DNA of 64,000 nt from Planococcus salinarum (GTDB lineage: Bacteria; Bacillota; Bacilli; Bacillales_A; Planococcaceae), in NCBI RefSeq assembly GCF_007004625.1, contig NZ_VIFV01000016.1:19714-83713 (forward strand), read 5' to 3'. Of this stretch, positions 1 to 13,526 are shown in pieces. A program made the position numbers and the translations under genes. Under the pieces are notes generated by a model, which saw nothing but the letters and a program-made list of their open reading frames with translations, was not told where the DNA came from and made no database searches. Positions within the stretch are counted from its first letter, which is position 1, and every line of letters starts with the position of its first letter.

Positions 1-3872
<3,872 letters not shown>

Positions 3873-3886
3873 GGAGTTTGTTGAAC

Positions 3887-5026
3887 ATGAAACGCATTTG
3901 GTGGATCCCTGCCAGCATCCTGCTGCTTACAGCCTGTGTGCCGACTGAGACGAATGAAACCGAAGTGATCGGCACAGAAGAAGTGGAAACAGCAATTATT
4001 CCAAGCATGCAATTGGATGAACAATTTTACCGCACCCTGTTGCCATATAAACAAAGCGCCACCCGGGGAAAAATTGTCAATCGGATGAACTCGCGCTACG
4101 ATATTGAAGAAGCGGAAAAAGGCCTTCTCCGCTTATCTCAAAATCAATTCTCGCCTGACGATTATTATTTTCAGGAAGGCCAGAAAATAACGGATGAAGA
4201 AGTCACTTCCTGGCTGCGCCGCTATGATGCAGAAGAAAACCCGACTGGATTGAACGCGGAAGACAACCGGAAGGCGTCCTCGGAAGAGGGGGATAAAGCA
4301 GGGGAGAATCCACCGCCTGAAATCCTGGCTCATATCATCGAACAGAATTTCCTGGTGAAAACAAACGAAGACACGATCCGGCTGGGCGGTGTGTCTGTCG
4401 GCCTTGCTTTAAATTCAATCTATTACAGTGAAAACGCTGAAGGCGTCTCCTACGAGGAAACGATTTCCCGGGAACAGCTGGAATCGGAAGGCAAACGGAT
4501 GGCGGATGAAATCGTCAATCGCCTCCGGCAAAAAGAGGGGATGGCGGACATTCCGATTACTGTGGGCCTGTTCAGCCAGAAAAGCCGCAGCACGATCACC
4601 GCCGGCACTTATTTCACCTACGGAGTAGCTCCGGGTGGGGACAATGCAGTGGCCAAATGGAATCCGATCAACGAGGAATTCGTCATTTTCCCATCCTCGA
4701 ATCCGGAAGAGAAGTATCGGGAAGTTGATACGGCTTTCAAAAACTTCAAGCAGGATGTCGAAGAATATTTCTCGAATTTCACCAGTGTGATCGGAACAGG
4801 GTTTTATCAGGACGATTCAATCCGAAAGCTGCAAATTGAAATTCCCATCCAGTTTTACGGTTCATCGGAAGTCATCGGCTTTACACAATATTTGACAGGG
4901 CTTGTCATGAAACATTTCCCGGAGAATATCCAAGTGGAAGTGGACGTGAATTCAGTCAACGGGGCGGAAGCGCTGATTTTGAGAAAAAACAACGAAACCG
5001 AACCGACTGTCCATATTTATGAATAA
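3887..5026 (+). CDS. camS: CamS family sex pheromone lipoprotein
   Basis: Surface lipoprotein of the CamS family; in staphylococci and enterococci its cleaved signal peptide is the source of a pheromone peptide, while the role of the mature protein is poorly known. The start at 3887 is preferred over an in-frame ATG at 3869 because GAGGAG at 3871-3876 is correctly spaced for 3887. The N-terminus MKRIWWIPASILLLTAC is a lipoprotein signal with lipobox LTAC (Cys17). 379 residues. The gene directly follows ligA and is closed by a strong terminator, so it is probably the last gene of a pcrA-ligA-camS unit. Confidence 0.92.
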   Translation: MKRIWWIPASILLLTACVPTETNETEVIGTEEVETAIIPSMQLDEQFYRTLLPYKQSATRGKIVNRMNSRYDIEEAEKGLLRLSQNQFSPDDYYFQEGQKITDEEVTSWLRRYDAEENPTGLNAEDNRKASSEEGDKAGENPPPEILAHIIEQNFLVKTNEDTIRLGGVSVGLALNSIYYSENAEGVSYEETISREQLESEGKRMADEIVNRLRQKEGMADIPITVGLFSQKSRSTITAGTYFTYGVAPGGDNAVAKWNPINEEFVIFPSSNPEEKYREVDTAFKNFKQDVEEYFSNFTSVIGTGFYQDDSIRKLQIEIPIQFYGSSEVIGFTQYLTGLVMKHFPENIQVEVDVNSVNGAEALILRKNNETEPTVHIYE

Positions 5027-5058
5027 GAAGCAGCTGCCGCATTCATGGTGGCAGCCAA

Positions 5059-5095
5059 GGAGGCAGCCCGAGCGGCTGTCTCCATTCTTTTTATT
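5059..5095 (+). terminator. rho-independent terminator after camS
   Basis: Ten-base-pair stem GGAGGCAGCC/GGCTGTCTCC (5059-5068 with 5074-5083, one G-T pair), a five-base loop and a T-rich tail. The first intergenic repeat begins at the end of the tail. Confidence 0.8.
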
Positions 5096-5459
5096 GTCCA
5101 GACTCCAGCGCCTAGCCCCTCGAGTCGCTTCGGTTTTGACCTTCATGGCAAAGGGCGCCATGGCGGCCAAACCCTCCAGCGCTTGTCGGGGCTGAGCAGG
5201 CGCTTCCGCTTTTCTATGTCCAGACTCCAGCGCCCAGATTCTGGAGGTCATAAGCCACTTTGGTGTCTAGTCTTCAGTGCCTAGCTCTTCGGGATATAAG
5301 TCAAAACAGCTGCGTGGCAGAGAGCGCCACTCTGCTGTTTCGCCTTATACCTGTCAGAGCTGACCAGGCATTTGCGCTTTTCGAGACTTTGCGGCAAAAG
5401 ACACCACTTCGCTGGTCTGCCTTATGCCTTTCAGAGCTGGACAGGCACTACCGCTTTTC
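5095..5459 (+). repeat. cluster of structured intergenic repeats (about four units, head to tail)
   Basis: This fills most of the 487-base gap between camS and gatC. Units begin TGTCCAGACTCCAGCG or a variant and end CGCTTTT. Unit 1 is about 5095-5213, a truncated unit 2 about 5217-5262, unit 3 about 5264-5381 and a degenerate 3' part about 5382-5459. Each full unit folds as nested hairpins: an outer pairing (AGCCCC with GGGGCT in unit 1; AGCTCT with AGAGCT in unit 3) and a central stem with a seven-base loop (ATGGC/GCCAT in unit 1; GTGGC/GCCAC in unit 3). The paired bases differ between copies while pairing is kept. A related single copy is at 35215-35334. No protein is encoded. Confidence 0.8.
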
Positions 5460-5513
5460 GATTTAAAATGGTATGATATAGCGTATGTTTACTGATTTCG
5501 GAGGTGTAAGGAA

Positions 5514-5804
5514 ATGGCGAAAATAACAAAAGAAGAAGTGATCGAAGTTGCGCATTTGGCGCGTCTGGCAATTACTGATGAAGAAGCGGTTCACTTTGCA
5601 GAACAATTGGAAGCCATCACAAATGCAATGGAGCTATTGAATGAATTGGATACAGAAAATGTTGAGCCGACTACGCATGTATTGCCGATGGTCAATGTAA
5701 TGCGTGAAGATCAAGCGAAGGCAGGATTGCCGCGTGAAACGGTTTTGAAAAATGTTAAAGAACATATAGCGGGACAAGTAAAAGTTCCGACGATACTGGA
5801 ATAA
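5514..5804 (+). CDS. gatC: Asp-tRNA(Asn)/Glu-tRNA(Gln) amidotransferase subunit C
   Basis: Small subunit of the GatCAB complex, which converts misacylated Glu-tRNA(Gln) or Asp-tRNA(Asn) to the correct Gln- or Asn-tRNA. It wraps around and stabilises the GatA-GatB interface. 96 residues, the usual length, with the typical [13 protein letters not shown] start and a C-terminal VPTILE. The start has a strong GGAGGTGTAAGGAA site. A possible -10 (TATGAT, 5472-5477) lies just after the repeat cluster with no convincing -35. It is first gene of gatC-gatA-gatB, 17 bases before gatA. Confidence 0.97.
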   Translation: MAKITKEEVIEVAHLARLAITDEEAVHFAEQLEAITNAMELLNELDTENVEPTTHVLPMVNVMREDQAKAGLPRETVLKNVKEHIAGQVKVPTILE

Positions 5805-5821
5805 CAGCGAGGAGGGAAACC

Positions 5822-7291
5822 ATGAAATTCTATGACAAGACAGCTGCGGAATTACAGGAATTGATACATAGTAAGGACGCGACAATTACCGATATAACAA
5901 AAGAAACGTTCAAACGGATCAATGCACTTGACCCGAAAGTCGATGCTTTTCTGGCTATGAATGAAGAACGGGCTCTGGCGTCAGCAACTGAATTGGACAA
6001 CACACCGATGGAACAGCGCGGGCCGCTATTCGGTTTGCCTATTGGCGTCAAAGACAACATCATGACCGAAGGCCTTGTCACTACGGCTTCAAGCCGTATT
6101 TTGGAAGGCTTTGATCCAATCTATAATGCAACGGTCGTTGAAAAACTGCGTGCCGCAGGTATGGTGATTGTCGGTAAATTGAATATGGACGAATTCGCGA
6201 TGGGTTCATCGAACGAAAACTCCTATTACAAAAAGACCAGAAATCCGTGGAACCTGGATTATGTGCCAGGCGGATCTTCAGGTGGGTCGACTGCTGCAGT
6301 GGCGGCAGGCGAAGTGCCATTTACACTTGGTTCAGACACCGGTGGGTCAATCCGCCAACCGGCCGCGTTCTGCGGCGTCGTGGGCATGAAACCGACATAC
6401 GGACGGGTTTCCCGTTTCGGCCTGATCGCTTTCGCTTCGTCGTTGGACCAAATTGGTACGGTGACACGCAATGTCAAAGATAATGCGTTGCTTTTGCAGG
6501 CGATTGCAGGCCATGATGAGAAGGATTCCACCTCTGCCGACGTCGAAGTGCCGGATTTTGCTGCTGCATTGACTGGCGACATCACGGGCCTCCGTATTGG
6601 TGTGCCGAAAGAATACTTTGCAGAAGGTGTCAGCGAATCAGCAAAACAAGCGGTTTACAATGCACTTGATGTATTGAAGGAAAAAGGGGCGAGCTGGGAA
6701 GAAATATCCCTGCCCCATTCAAAATATGCTTTAGCGACTTATTATTTATTGGCATCTTCAGAAGCATCTTCCAACCTATCACGCTTCGACGGGATCCGTT
6801 ACGGCTATCGCACCAGCAAAGCGGGCAGCCTTCTCGAGTTCTATATGAATACGCGGGCAGAAGGTTTTGGCGATGAAGTGAAACGCCGCATCATGCTCGG
6901 AACCTATGCGTTGAGCTCAGGCTATTATGATGCATATTATAAAAAAGCGCAGAAAGTTCGTACGTTGATCAAGAAGGATTTTGACGACGCATTCGAAAAT
7001 TATGATGTCATCATTAGCCCGACAACTCCGACACCGGCATTTAAAATCGGCGAAATCATCGATGATCCGTTAACGATGTATGCCAATGATATCCTGACGA
7101 TTCCTGTCAACCTGGCCGGCGTACCGGCGATTTCAGTTCCTTGCGGCTTTGATGGGGATATGCCGCTTGGGTTGCAGATTATCGGCAATTACTTCGACGA
7201 GGAAACGGTTTATCGTACAGCCGATGTTTTTGAAAAAGCGACAGATTTCCATAAAAAAACTCCTCAGTTATGGGAGGGAGCAGCGCAATGA
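5822..7291 (+). CDS. gatA: Asp-tRNA(Asn)/Glu-tRNA(Gln) amidotransferase subunit A
   Basis: Glutaminase subunit of GatCAB; it releases ammonia from glutamine for transamidation at GatB. 489 residues of the amidase-signature family. The Ser-cisSer-Lys triad can be placed as Lys77 (GVKDN), Ser152 (GGSSGGS) and Ser176 ([10 protein letters not shown]). AGGAGGGAAACC precedes the ATG. The last bases overlap the gatB start (ATGA at 7288-7291), indicating translational coupling. Confidence 0.98.
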   Translation: MKFYDKTAAELQELIHSKDATITDITKETFKRINALDPKVDAFLAMNEERALASATELDNTPMEQRGPLFGLPIGVKDNIMTEGLVTTASSRILEGFDPIYNATVVEKLRAAGMVIVGKLNMDEFAMGSSNENSYYKKTRNPWNLDYVPGGSSGGSTAAVAAGEVPFTLGSDTGGSIRQPAAFCGVVGMKPTYGRVSRFGLIAFASSLDQIGTVTRNVKDNALLLQAIAGHDEKDSTSADVEVPDFAAALTGDITGLRIGVPKEYFAEGVSESAKQAVYNALDVLKEKGASWEEISLPHSKYALATYYLLASSEASSNLSRFDGIRYGYRTSKAGSLLEFYMNTRAEGFGDEVKRRIMLGTYALSSGYYDAYYKKAQKVRTLIKKDFDDAFENYDVIISPTTPTPAFKIGEIIDDPLTMYANDILTIPVNLAGVPAISVPCGFDGDMPLGLQIIGNYFDEETVYRTADVFEKATDFHKKTPQLWEGAAQ

Positions 7292-8718
7292 ATTTTGAAA
7301 CGATCATCGGGCTCGAAGTGCACGTCGAATTGAAAACCGATTCCAAAATGTTTTCACCTTCACCTGCACACTTCGGCGCAGAACCGAATACAAATACAAA
7401 CGAAATCGACCTCGGCTATCCTGGGGTCCTGCCGGTAGTAAATAAACGCGCAGTGGATTGGGCGATGAAAGCGGCGCTTGCTTTGAATTGCGAAATTACG
7501 CGCCACACCAAGTTCGACCGCAAAAACTACTTCTACCCGGACAATCCGAAAGCCTATCAAATCTCTCAATTCGACCAGCCGATCGGTGAACATGGCTGGA
7601 TCGAAATTGAAGTGAAAGGCGAGAAAAAACGCATCGGCATTACGCGCCTCCATATGGAAGAAGACGCCGGAAAATTGACGCATACGGACAATGGCCATTC
7701 ACTGGTGGATTTCAACCGCCAGGGAACGCCATTGATTGAAATCGTTTCGGAACCGGATATGCGTACTGCGGATGAAGCTTACGCTTTCCTGGAGAAGATC
7801 AAAGCGATCATCCAATATACCGGCGTTTCCGACGTCCGTATGGAAGAGGGATCGCTGCGCTGTGATGCGAATATTTCGTTGCGTCCATGGGGCCAGGAAC
7901 AATTCGGCACGAAAACGGAATTGAAAAACCTGAACTCGTTCAACTATGTACGAAAAGGAATTGAGCACGAACAGGTCCGACAGGAACAAGTACTCTTATC
8001 TGGAGGTGTGATTCCGCAGGAAACACGCCGTTATGATGAGACGACTGCCAAAACCGTGCTGATGCGCATCAAAGAAGGATCTGATGATTACCGTTATTTC
8101 CCGGAACCGGATCTTGTGGACATCGTCATCGATGATGCCTGGATCGAACGTGTCCGGGCAGAAATTCCGGAACTTCCGGATGCGCGAAAAGCCCGATATG
8201 TTTCCGAACTGGGCATGTCGCCGTATGACGCCATGGTGCTGACGTTGGCCAAACCGATTTCCGACTTTTTCGAGGCGACGGTTGCTGAAGGCGCTGACGC
8301 AAAACTTGTCTCCAACTGGCTGATGGGTGAAGTTTCTGCCTATCTGAATGCGGAACAAAAAGAATTGGCGGATACGGCGTTAACGCCGGAAGGACTTGCC
8401 GGCATGATCAAATTGATCGCTGATGGCACGATTTCGTCGAAAATCGCCAAGAAAGTGTTCCGTGAATTGATTGAAAAAGGCGGAGACGCCAATGATATTG
8501 TCAAAGCGAAAGGACTCGTCCAAATTTCGGATGAAGGCGTTTTGCGTGAATACGTAACGAATACATTGGATGCCAACCCGCAATCGATTGAAGACTTCAA
8601 GAACGGCAAAGACCGCGCAATCGGCTTTTTGGTCGGCCAAATCATGAAAGCGACGAAAGGCCAGGCCAACCCGCCGCTTTTAAATAAAATACTGTTGGAA
8701 GAAATAGGGAACAGGTAA
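7288..8718 (+). CDS. gatB: Asp-tRNA(Asn)/Glu-tRNA(Gln) amidotransferase subunit B
   Basis: Kinase/transamidase subunit of GatCAB: it phosphorylates the misacylated tRNA and uses ammonia from GatA. The start at 7288 ([15 protein letters not shown]) is chosen over an ATG at 7270 because GGGAGG lies at 7272 and the resulting 476 residues match the family length. The signature LHMEEDAGK is present, and the C-terminal helical and YqeY-like tRNA-binding regions are intact. It is last gene of the operon, followed by a terminator. Confidence 0.98.
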   Translation: MNFETIIGLEVHVELKTDSKMFSPSPAHFGAEPNTNTNEIDLGYPGVLPVVNKRAVDWAMKAALALNCEITRHTKFDRKNYFYPDNPKAYQISQFDQPIGEHGWIEIEVKGEKKRIGITRLHMEEDAGKLTHTDNGHSLVDFNRQGTPLIEIVSEPDMRTADEAYAFLEKIKAIIQYTGVSDVRMEEGSLRCDANISLRPWGQEQFGTKTELKNLNSFNYVRKGIEHEQVRQEQVLLSGGVIPQETRRYDETTAKTVLMRIKEGSDDYRYFPEPDLVDIVIDDAWIERVRAEIPELPDARKARYVSELGMSPYDAMVLTLAKPISDFFEATVAEGADAKLVSNWLMGEVSAYLNAEQKELADTALTPEGLAGMIKLIADGTISSKIAKKVFRELIEKGGDANDIVKAKGLVQISDEGVLREYVTNTLDANPQSIEDFKNGKDRAIGFLVGQIMKATKGQANPPLLNKILLEEIGNR

Positions 8719-8738
8719 CAGGCACAAGCGAGAATGAT

Positions 8739-8767
8739 GATGGCCCTTCAATGGGCCATCTTTTTTT
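8739..8767 (+). terminator. terminator after gatB
   Basis: Perfect eight-base-pair stem GATGGCCC/GGGCCATC with a six-base loop, followed by seven T. Confidence 0.9.
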
Positions 8768-8836
8768 ATTAGAAAAGATATAATTTGAAGCTTTTGTTGA
8801 AGACAAGTAAACTGAATTTAAAGGAGATGTGATATT

Positions 8837-9397
8837 ATGACATTGGAACAGAATTATTTCGAAAACGCGATAACACTTGAAAAATATATGTCCCAAATGG
8901 AATCCAACCAGGATAAGTCCTATTCGATTTACGAGAAGTTCAGTTTGCCGGAAGACAAAGAATTCTTCAATCTCTTAAAAGAGAAGAATCCCCATATCCT
9001 CGTCATTACTGAAGACTGGTGTGGAGATGCAATGATGAATAATGCGATTCTCCGAAAAATTACGGATGCGGGAGATGTTGAAGTCCGCTGTGTATACAGG
9101 GATGAAAATCCTGAATTGATGGACAGCTTTCCGGCAGATGAAGGACGCTCCATTCCGAAATACATCTTTTTATCGCAGGACGGGGAGCCATTGGGAGCAT
9201 GGGGGCCGCGATCTGCTAAGGTCCAGCAATTCGTTGACGACCTGAAAGCAAAATTGCCGGAAGAAGAAGATCCGCAATATGATTTGCATTTCAAGACTGT
9301 CCTTGGTGAAATCACAGACGGCTTTGTTTACAGGAGTGAATTCTGGGACAGTGTCTATGGCGAATTAAAAGCAGCTTTGACAAAATCACTTTCCTAA
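8837..9397 (+). CDS. thioredoxin-like family protein (Thioredoxin_9 type)
   Basis: 186-residue cytosolic protein with a thioredoxin-like fold. The active-site region reads ITEDWCGDAMMNNAIL, so only one cysteine is present where classical thioredoxins have CxxC; this WCGDA form is, from memory, common in the family. Later there is a cis-proline-type segment (RSIPKYIFLS). The substrate is unknown and a peroxidase or bacillithiol-linked redox role is only a guess. It starts after a good AAGGAGATGTG site and stands alone between the gatB terminator and dagK. Confidence 0.8.
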   Translation: MTLEQNYFENAITLEKYMSQMESNQDKSYSIYEKFSLPEDKEFFNLLKEKNPHILVITEDWCGDAMMNNAILRKITDAGDVEVRCVYRDENPELMDSFPADEGRSIPKYIFLSQDGEPLGAWGPRSAKVQQFVDDLKAKLPEEEDPQYDLHFKTVLGEITDGFVYRSEFWDSVYGELKAALTKSLS

Positions 9398-9478
9398 AAA
9401 TGTGAATCTGTAACCGACGGAACTTTTAACTTCTTTTATTGTCTTATTTCCAGAGTAAGTGAGAAAGGCTGAAACCCT

Positions 9479-10390
9479 ATGAAACGAGCAAGAATTATTT
9501 ACAATCCCACATCCGGCAGGGAATTATTCCGCAGGCATTTGCCGGAAGTGCTGGAAAAAATGGAAATAGCCGGGTATGAAACTTCCTGCCATGCAACAAC
9601 CTGTGAAGGGGATGCCACTGCCGCCGCCATTACAGCTGTGGAAAGAAATTTCGATCTGATTGTAGCAGTTGGCGGAGACGGGACATTGAACGAAGTGGTT
9701 TCCGGTATTTCAACATTCGAGAAGCGTCCTAAGGTAGGTTTGATTCCTATGGGCACCACGAATGATTTTGCCCGGGCGGTACATATTCCCCGTGACATCA
9801 ATAAAGCTGTCGATATTATTATTCAGGGCGACTCAATCCCGGTGGACGTGGGAAGAATGAACGAACGTTATTTCATCAACATTGCCGGGGGGGGCAGGAT
9901 GACAGAGCTGACATATGAAGTTCCGAGCAAGTTAAAGACGGTGCTTGGCCAAATGGCTTATTATCTGAAAGGCATCGAAATGCTGCCTTCCATCCGTTCT
10001 TCACGCGTGCGCATCGAATATGACGGCGAAGTGTTTGATGATAAGGCGATGATGTTCCTGATCGGACTGACCAATTCAGTCGGCGGTTTTGAAAAGCTTG
10101 CGCCCGATGCCAGCATCAATGATGGGAAATTCACCTTGCTGATATTGAAAGAAGTGAATATGGCAGAGTTTATCCGCCTTGCTTCTCTGGCGTTACGAGG
10201 GGAGCACCTTACAAATCCGCATGTCATTTACGCAAAAGCCAGCAGGATTTCCGTCACATCGAAAGAACGGGTCATGCTGAATCTTGACGGTGAGTTCGGC
10301 GGTGTGCTGCCGGCAGTTTTCCAGAATCTCGAGAAACATATTGAAGTGCTGGTTCCGATCCAGTCTTTGACTAACAGGGACATTAATTAA
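9479..10390 (+). CDS. dagK: diacylglycerol kinase
   Basis: Soluble lipid kinase of the DagK/DgkB type that returns diacylglycerol, released during lipoteichoic acid synthesis, to phosphatidic acid. 303 residues, equal to B. subtilis DgkB. Visible motifs are YNPTSGRE at the N-terminus, the nucleotide-binding VGGDGTLNEVV and GTTNDFARAV, and the C-terminal LDGEFGG. Its position a few genes before the rlmD-type methyltransferase matches the B. subtilis dgkB-yefA neighbourhood, although here nudix and cyd genes intervene. It is convergent with the NUDIX gene. Confidence 0.95.
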   Translation: MKRARIIYNPTSGRELFRRHLPEVLEKMEIAGYETSCHATTCEGDATAAAITAVERNFDLIVAVGGDGTLNEVVSGISTFEKRPKVGLIPMGTTNDFARAVHIPRDINKAVDIIIQGDSIPVDVGRMNERYFINIAGGGRMTELTYEVPSKLKTVLGQMAYYLKGIEMLPSIRSSRVRIEYDGEVFDDKAMMFLIGLTNSVGGFEKLAPDASINDGKFTLLILKEVNMAEFIRLASLALRGEHLTNPHVIYAKASRISVTSKERVMLNLDGEFGGVLPAVFQNLEKHIEVLVPIQSLTNRDIN

Positions 10391-10441
10391 CAGCGAAACG
10401 GGTCCGATGTTCCCAGTAATGTCCATTCCAAAGAAAATGAC

Positions 10442-10483
10442 AGAAAGAAGCCCGGCAGTCAGCTGACTGCCGGGCTTCTTTCT
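10442..10483. terminator. 42-base perfect palindrome, bidirectional terminator
   Basis: The two 21-base halves (10442-10462 and 10463-10483) are exact reverse complements, GC-rich near the centre (CCCGGCAGTCAG) with A/T-rich ends. It lies between the 3' ends of dagK (+) and the NUDIX gene (-), so it can end both transcripts. Confidence 0.85.
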
Positions 10484-10497
10484 GTTTGGACACTTAT

Positions 10498-10926
10498 TTA
10501 CAAAAGTTCAATTGCTGTGTCCTGTTCCATTGCAAGTTTCGGCAGATCATCGACCGGTTCCCACCGGAACAGAAGGGTCATGCCATTGTCACGGCCACTG
10601 CTCTTGATGGTATGTTCCCACTGATCGACCTTTTCCCCCGTATATTCGAAATGGAACATATTGCGTTCGTAAACTTTGTCTTTATGTTCGGGGTAATAAT
10701 TGTACTTGTGGATTTTTCCGGCAAAATCCAATACGTCCCGTGGAAGGCCCGTTTCTTCCTGGACTTCCCGGTACAGTGCATCGATGAGCATTTCTCCTTC
10801 GGCGATAGTGCCGCCGGGCACCTGAACGCCGACTTCCGGCTCTCCTTTGTACTCGAAAACCAGTAACTCACGGTTTTCTTCTGGTCCTCTGGTGATATAC
10901 GCAAATACTTTTCTGCTTGTTTCCAT
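10498..10926 (-). CDS. NUDIX hydrolase
   Basis: Hydrolase of nucleoside diphosphate-linked substrates; the actual substrate is unknown. A complete Nudix box (G x5 E x7 REV x EE x GL) is visible: GTIAEGE...REVQEETGL. The start is set at 10926 because AAAGGA lies 8 bases upstream, whereas it would touch the ATG at 10935. That gives 142 residues. The gene is transcribed alone, divergent from cydA and convergent with dagK. Confidence 0.88.
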   Translation of the reverse strand: METSRKVFAYITRGPEENRELLVFEYKGEPEVGVQVPGGTIAEGEMLIDALYREVQEETGLPRDVLDFAGKIHKYNYYPEHKDKVYERNMFHFEYTGEKVDQWEHTIKSSGRDNGMTLLFRWEPVDDLPKLAMEQDTAIELL

Positions 10927-11081
10927 ATGAATCATCCTTTTTTTATGTTCTTTATAGAATACTAAAAATTCTGCAAAATTTCAAGGATGATTAATTATCA
11001 GGTGTCACAGCTTATTCATAGTTTTTGGAAAAACCGGGCTTCTGAAATTCCTAAGATAGGATTCCGCGGGCTTGCTTAGGG

Positions 11082-11094
11082 TACAATAATTGTA
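11082..11094 (+). promoter_or_regulatory. perfect palindrome over the likely cydA -10 region
   Basis: TACAATAATTGTA is a 6-1-6 perfect palindrome; its left arm TACAAT is also the best -10 hexamer before cydA. No convincing -35 is seen. The layout resembles an operator, but the regulator is unknown. No Rex-type site was seen in the 200-base upstream gap. Confidence 0.4.
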
Positions 11095-11136
11095 TGAATT
11101 AAAAAGAGAAAAAACTTCCTCAGGAGGGATAAGGAA

Positions 11137-12486
11137 ATGGGATTTGAAGATACAGTGCTTTTAAGCCGTATTCTGACATTATTGACTCTTTCATTTCACA
11201 TACTTTACGCAACAATCGGAGTCGGTGTACCACTGATGATCATGATTGCCCAGTGGGTTGGGATCAAAAAGAATGATGACCATTATATTTTGCTTGCCCG
11301 CAGGTGGGCCAGAGGATTTGTAATAACTGTAGCGGTCGGGGTAGTAACAGGAACTGCGATCGGCCTGCAATTGTCGTTGCTCTGGCCGAACTTTATGCAA
11401 TTGGCAGGAAATGTTATTGCTTTGCCATTGTTCATGGAAGTATTTGCCTTTTTCTTTGAAGCTATTTTCCTCGGCATTTACCTGTACACATGGGACCGTT
11501 TTGAAGACCAGCGCAAGCATTTTCTGCTGCTCATCCCTGTTGCTTTGGGAGCAGCCGCTTCTTCCGTCTTCATCACGATCGTCAATGCATTCATGAATGC
11601 TCCGCAAGGTTTTGATATCTTAAACGGTGAATTTGTCAACGTCAGCCCGCTGCTCGCGATGTTCAGTCCAGCGGTGCCGACCAAAGTCGCCCACGTCATG
11701 GCGACAGCTTTCATGACCAGCGCATTTGTACTGGCATCGATTGCCGCTCTGCGCCTGGTCCAGGGATCAAATCATATTTATCATAAAAAGGCTTTGCTGC
11801 TGACGATGAAGCTTGGCTTTGTGTTCGCAGTTGCAACAGCACTTATCGGAGATTTGTCCGGTAAGTACCTTGCCGAATACCAGCCTGAAAAGCTGGCGGC
11901 TGCCGAATGGCATTTTGAAACAGAAGGGGACGCGGAATTGATTCTCTTCGGGGTACTCGATGGAGAGGAACCAAAGTATGCAATCAAAATTCCGTATGCG
12001 CTGAGTATTCTTGCGCATGGTGACCCGACAGCCGAAGTTATCGGCCTGAATGAATTTCCGGAAGACGAAAGGCCTCCGCTCTGGATCCATTATTTATTCG
12101 ATACGATGGTGACCATCGGTATGTGGCTGGCATTCTTCTCCTTTGTTTATCTTGTCGCGGAATGGCGCAGATGGCAGTTCATCACGAAAAAATGGTTCCG
12201 CTGGCTTACAGTGGCGGGAGGACCGTTGGCTTTGATCGCCATCGAAGCCGGCTGGTGGTTTACGGAAGTGGGACGTCAGCCTTGGATTCTGCGAGGGTAC
12301 ATGAGAACTAGTGAAGCCGCAACGACAAGCGACCAGGTTGATCTGATGATCATTCTGTTCGCAGGTTTGTATTTCATATTGGGTGTCGGAACAATTGTTG
12401 TGCTGTGGCGTATGTATAAACGCAATCCGGTGGAGAAAGAACTTGCTGACAGACAAAAGGCTGAAAAAGGCGGTGATTTGGAATGA
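11137..12486 (+). CDS. cydA: cytochrome bd-type quinol oxidase subunit I
   Basis: Catalytic membrane subunit of a bd-type (possibly bb') quinol oxidase that reduces oxygen to water with quinol. 449 residues with about nine membrane helices and a short Q-loop, as in the Geobacillus and B. subtilis YthA type rather than the long-loop E. coli type. Likely haem ligands are His21 (SFHILYATIG) and the histidine of VAHVMATAF, and the GRQPW motif follows in EVGRQPWILRGYMRTSEA. It has a strong AGGAGGGATAAGGAA site. The end overlaps cydB by four bases, so the two are coupled. Confidence 0.95.
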   Translation: MGFEDTVLLSRILTLLTLSFHILYATIGVGVPLMIMIAQWVGIKKNDDHYILLARRWARGFVITVAVGVVTGTAIGLQLSLLWPNFMQLAGNVIALPLFMEVFAFFFEAIFLGIYLYTWDRFEDQRKHFLLLIPVALGAAASSVFITIVNAFMNAPQGFDILNGEFVNVSPLLAMFSPAVPTKVAHVMATAFMTSAFVLASIAALRLVQGSNHIYHKKALLLTMKLGFVFAVATALIGDLSGKYLAEYQPEKLAAAEWHFETEGDAELILFGVLDGEEPKYAIKIPYALSILAHGDPTAEVIGLNEFPEDERPPLWIHYLFDTMVTIGMWLAFFSFVYLVAEWRRWQFITKKWFRWLTVAGGPLALIAIEAGWWFTEVGRQPWILRGYMRTSEAATTSDQVDLMIILFAGLYFILGVGTIVVLWRMYKRNPVEKELADRQKAEKGGDLE

Positions 12487-13511
12487 CATTAGAAATCATC
12501 GGAGTTTCAGTCCTGTGGCTGTTCCTGTTTCTGTACGTGATTGTAGCTTCCATCGATTTTGGTGCCGGCTTTTTCAACGCCTACAGCGCCTTCACCAATA
12601 AACAGCATATCCTGACCGGCATCATCCAGCGGTATCTGTCACCGGTATGGGAAGTGACGAATGTATTTTTCGTTTTCTTCTTCGTGGGGATTATCGGGTT
12701 CTTCCCCAAGACCGCGTTCTATTATGGGACGACATTATTGATTCCTGCGAGCATCGCGCTTGTGTTGCTGGCGATACGCGGTTCTTATTATGCCTTCGCC
12801 ACATACGGCGCAAAGATCAATCACCGCGGTTATATCTATATGTATGGTTTATCAGGGCTCCTGCTGCCGGCGTCGTTATCTCCGGTACTGGCAATCTCGG
12901 AAGGCGGATTCATCCAAATGAACGGCAGCCAGCCGTATCTCGATTATTGGGCGCTTTTCACAAGCCCGCTGATGTGGAGCATCGTTGTTCTCAGTCTTAC
13001 CGCAGTGCTTTATATATCAGCCGTATTCCTCACGTGGTACGCCAATAAAGCCGGAGATGTCAAAGCAACCGACCTGATGCGGAAATACGCACTCGTATGG
13101 GCAGGACCCGCGATTGTGACGGCGACAGGCATCATCTATGAACTGCGCGCCCACAACCCGGAACATTTCAGCCGCATCCTTGACCTGTGGTGGGCATTCG
13201 GAATTTCGTTCCTGCTGTTCGCCGGTACCGTCTATCTGATCTGGAAACGAAAAAATTACGGGCTGGCTTTTATTTTGCTGGTGGGCCAATTCTTTAGCGC
13301 CTTCTTCGCATATGGAGTCTCCCATTACCCATATCTGCTGTATCCATATTTGACGATCTACGACAGCTTTACGAATGAAGCAATGGCGATCGCATTGATC
13401 ATCGCGTTTATTGCGGGCCTTGGTTTATTGCTGCCGTCACTGTACCTATTGTTTCGTCTGTTCTTGTTCGATAAGGATTATGTCAAAGGTAAATCGGATC
13501 ACCATGCATAA
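12483..13511 (+). CDS. cydB: cytochrome bd-type quinol oxidase subunit II
   Basis: Membrane partner of CydA with about eight or nine helices and 342 residues. The N-terminus LWLFLFLYVIVASIDFGAGF is the usual CydB start with the conserved DFG. It overlaps cydA (ATGA) and is followed 15 bases later by the small cydS. CydABS length and order match the Geobacillus bd oxidase and the B. subtilis ythA-ythB locus. Confidence 0.95.
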   Translation: MTLEIIGVSVLWLFLFLYVIVASIDFGAGFFNAYSAFTNKQHILTGIIQRYLSPVWEVTNVFFVFFFVGIIGFFPKTAFYYGTTLLIPASIALVLLAIRGSYYAFATYGAKINHRGYIYMYGLSGLLLPASLSPVLAISEGGFIQMNGSQPYLDYWALFTSPLMWSIVVLSLTAVLYISAVFLTWYANKAGDVKATDLMRKYALVWAGPAIVTATGIIYELRAHNPEHFSRILDLWWAFGISFLLFAGTVYLIWKRKNYGLAFILLVGQFFSAFFAYGVSHYPYLLYPYLTIYDSFTNEAMAIALIIAFIAGLGLLLPSLYLLFRLFLFDKDYVKGKSDHHA

Positions 13512-13526
13512 AAGGGGGCAGTTTTC

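Noticed and set aside
8837..9397. Loss of an active-site cysteine in the thioredoxin-like protein
   Set aside because: WCGDA with a single cysteine appears to be normal for this family, so it is not treated as a defect.
10486..10866. 126-codon + strand frame opposite the NUDIX gene
   Set aside because: The minus-strand frame carries a perfect Nudix box; the + frame is a shadow.
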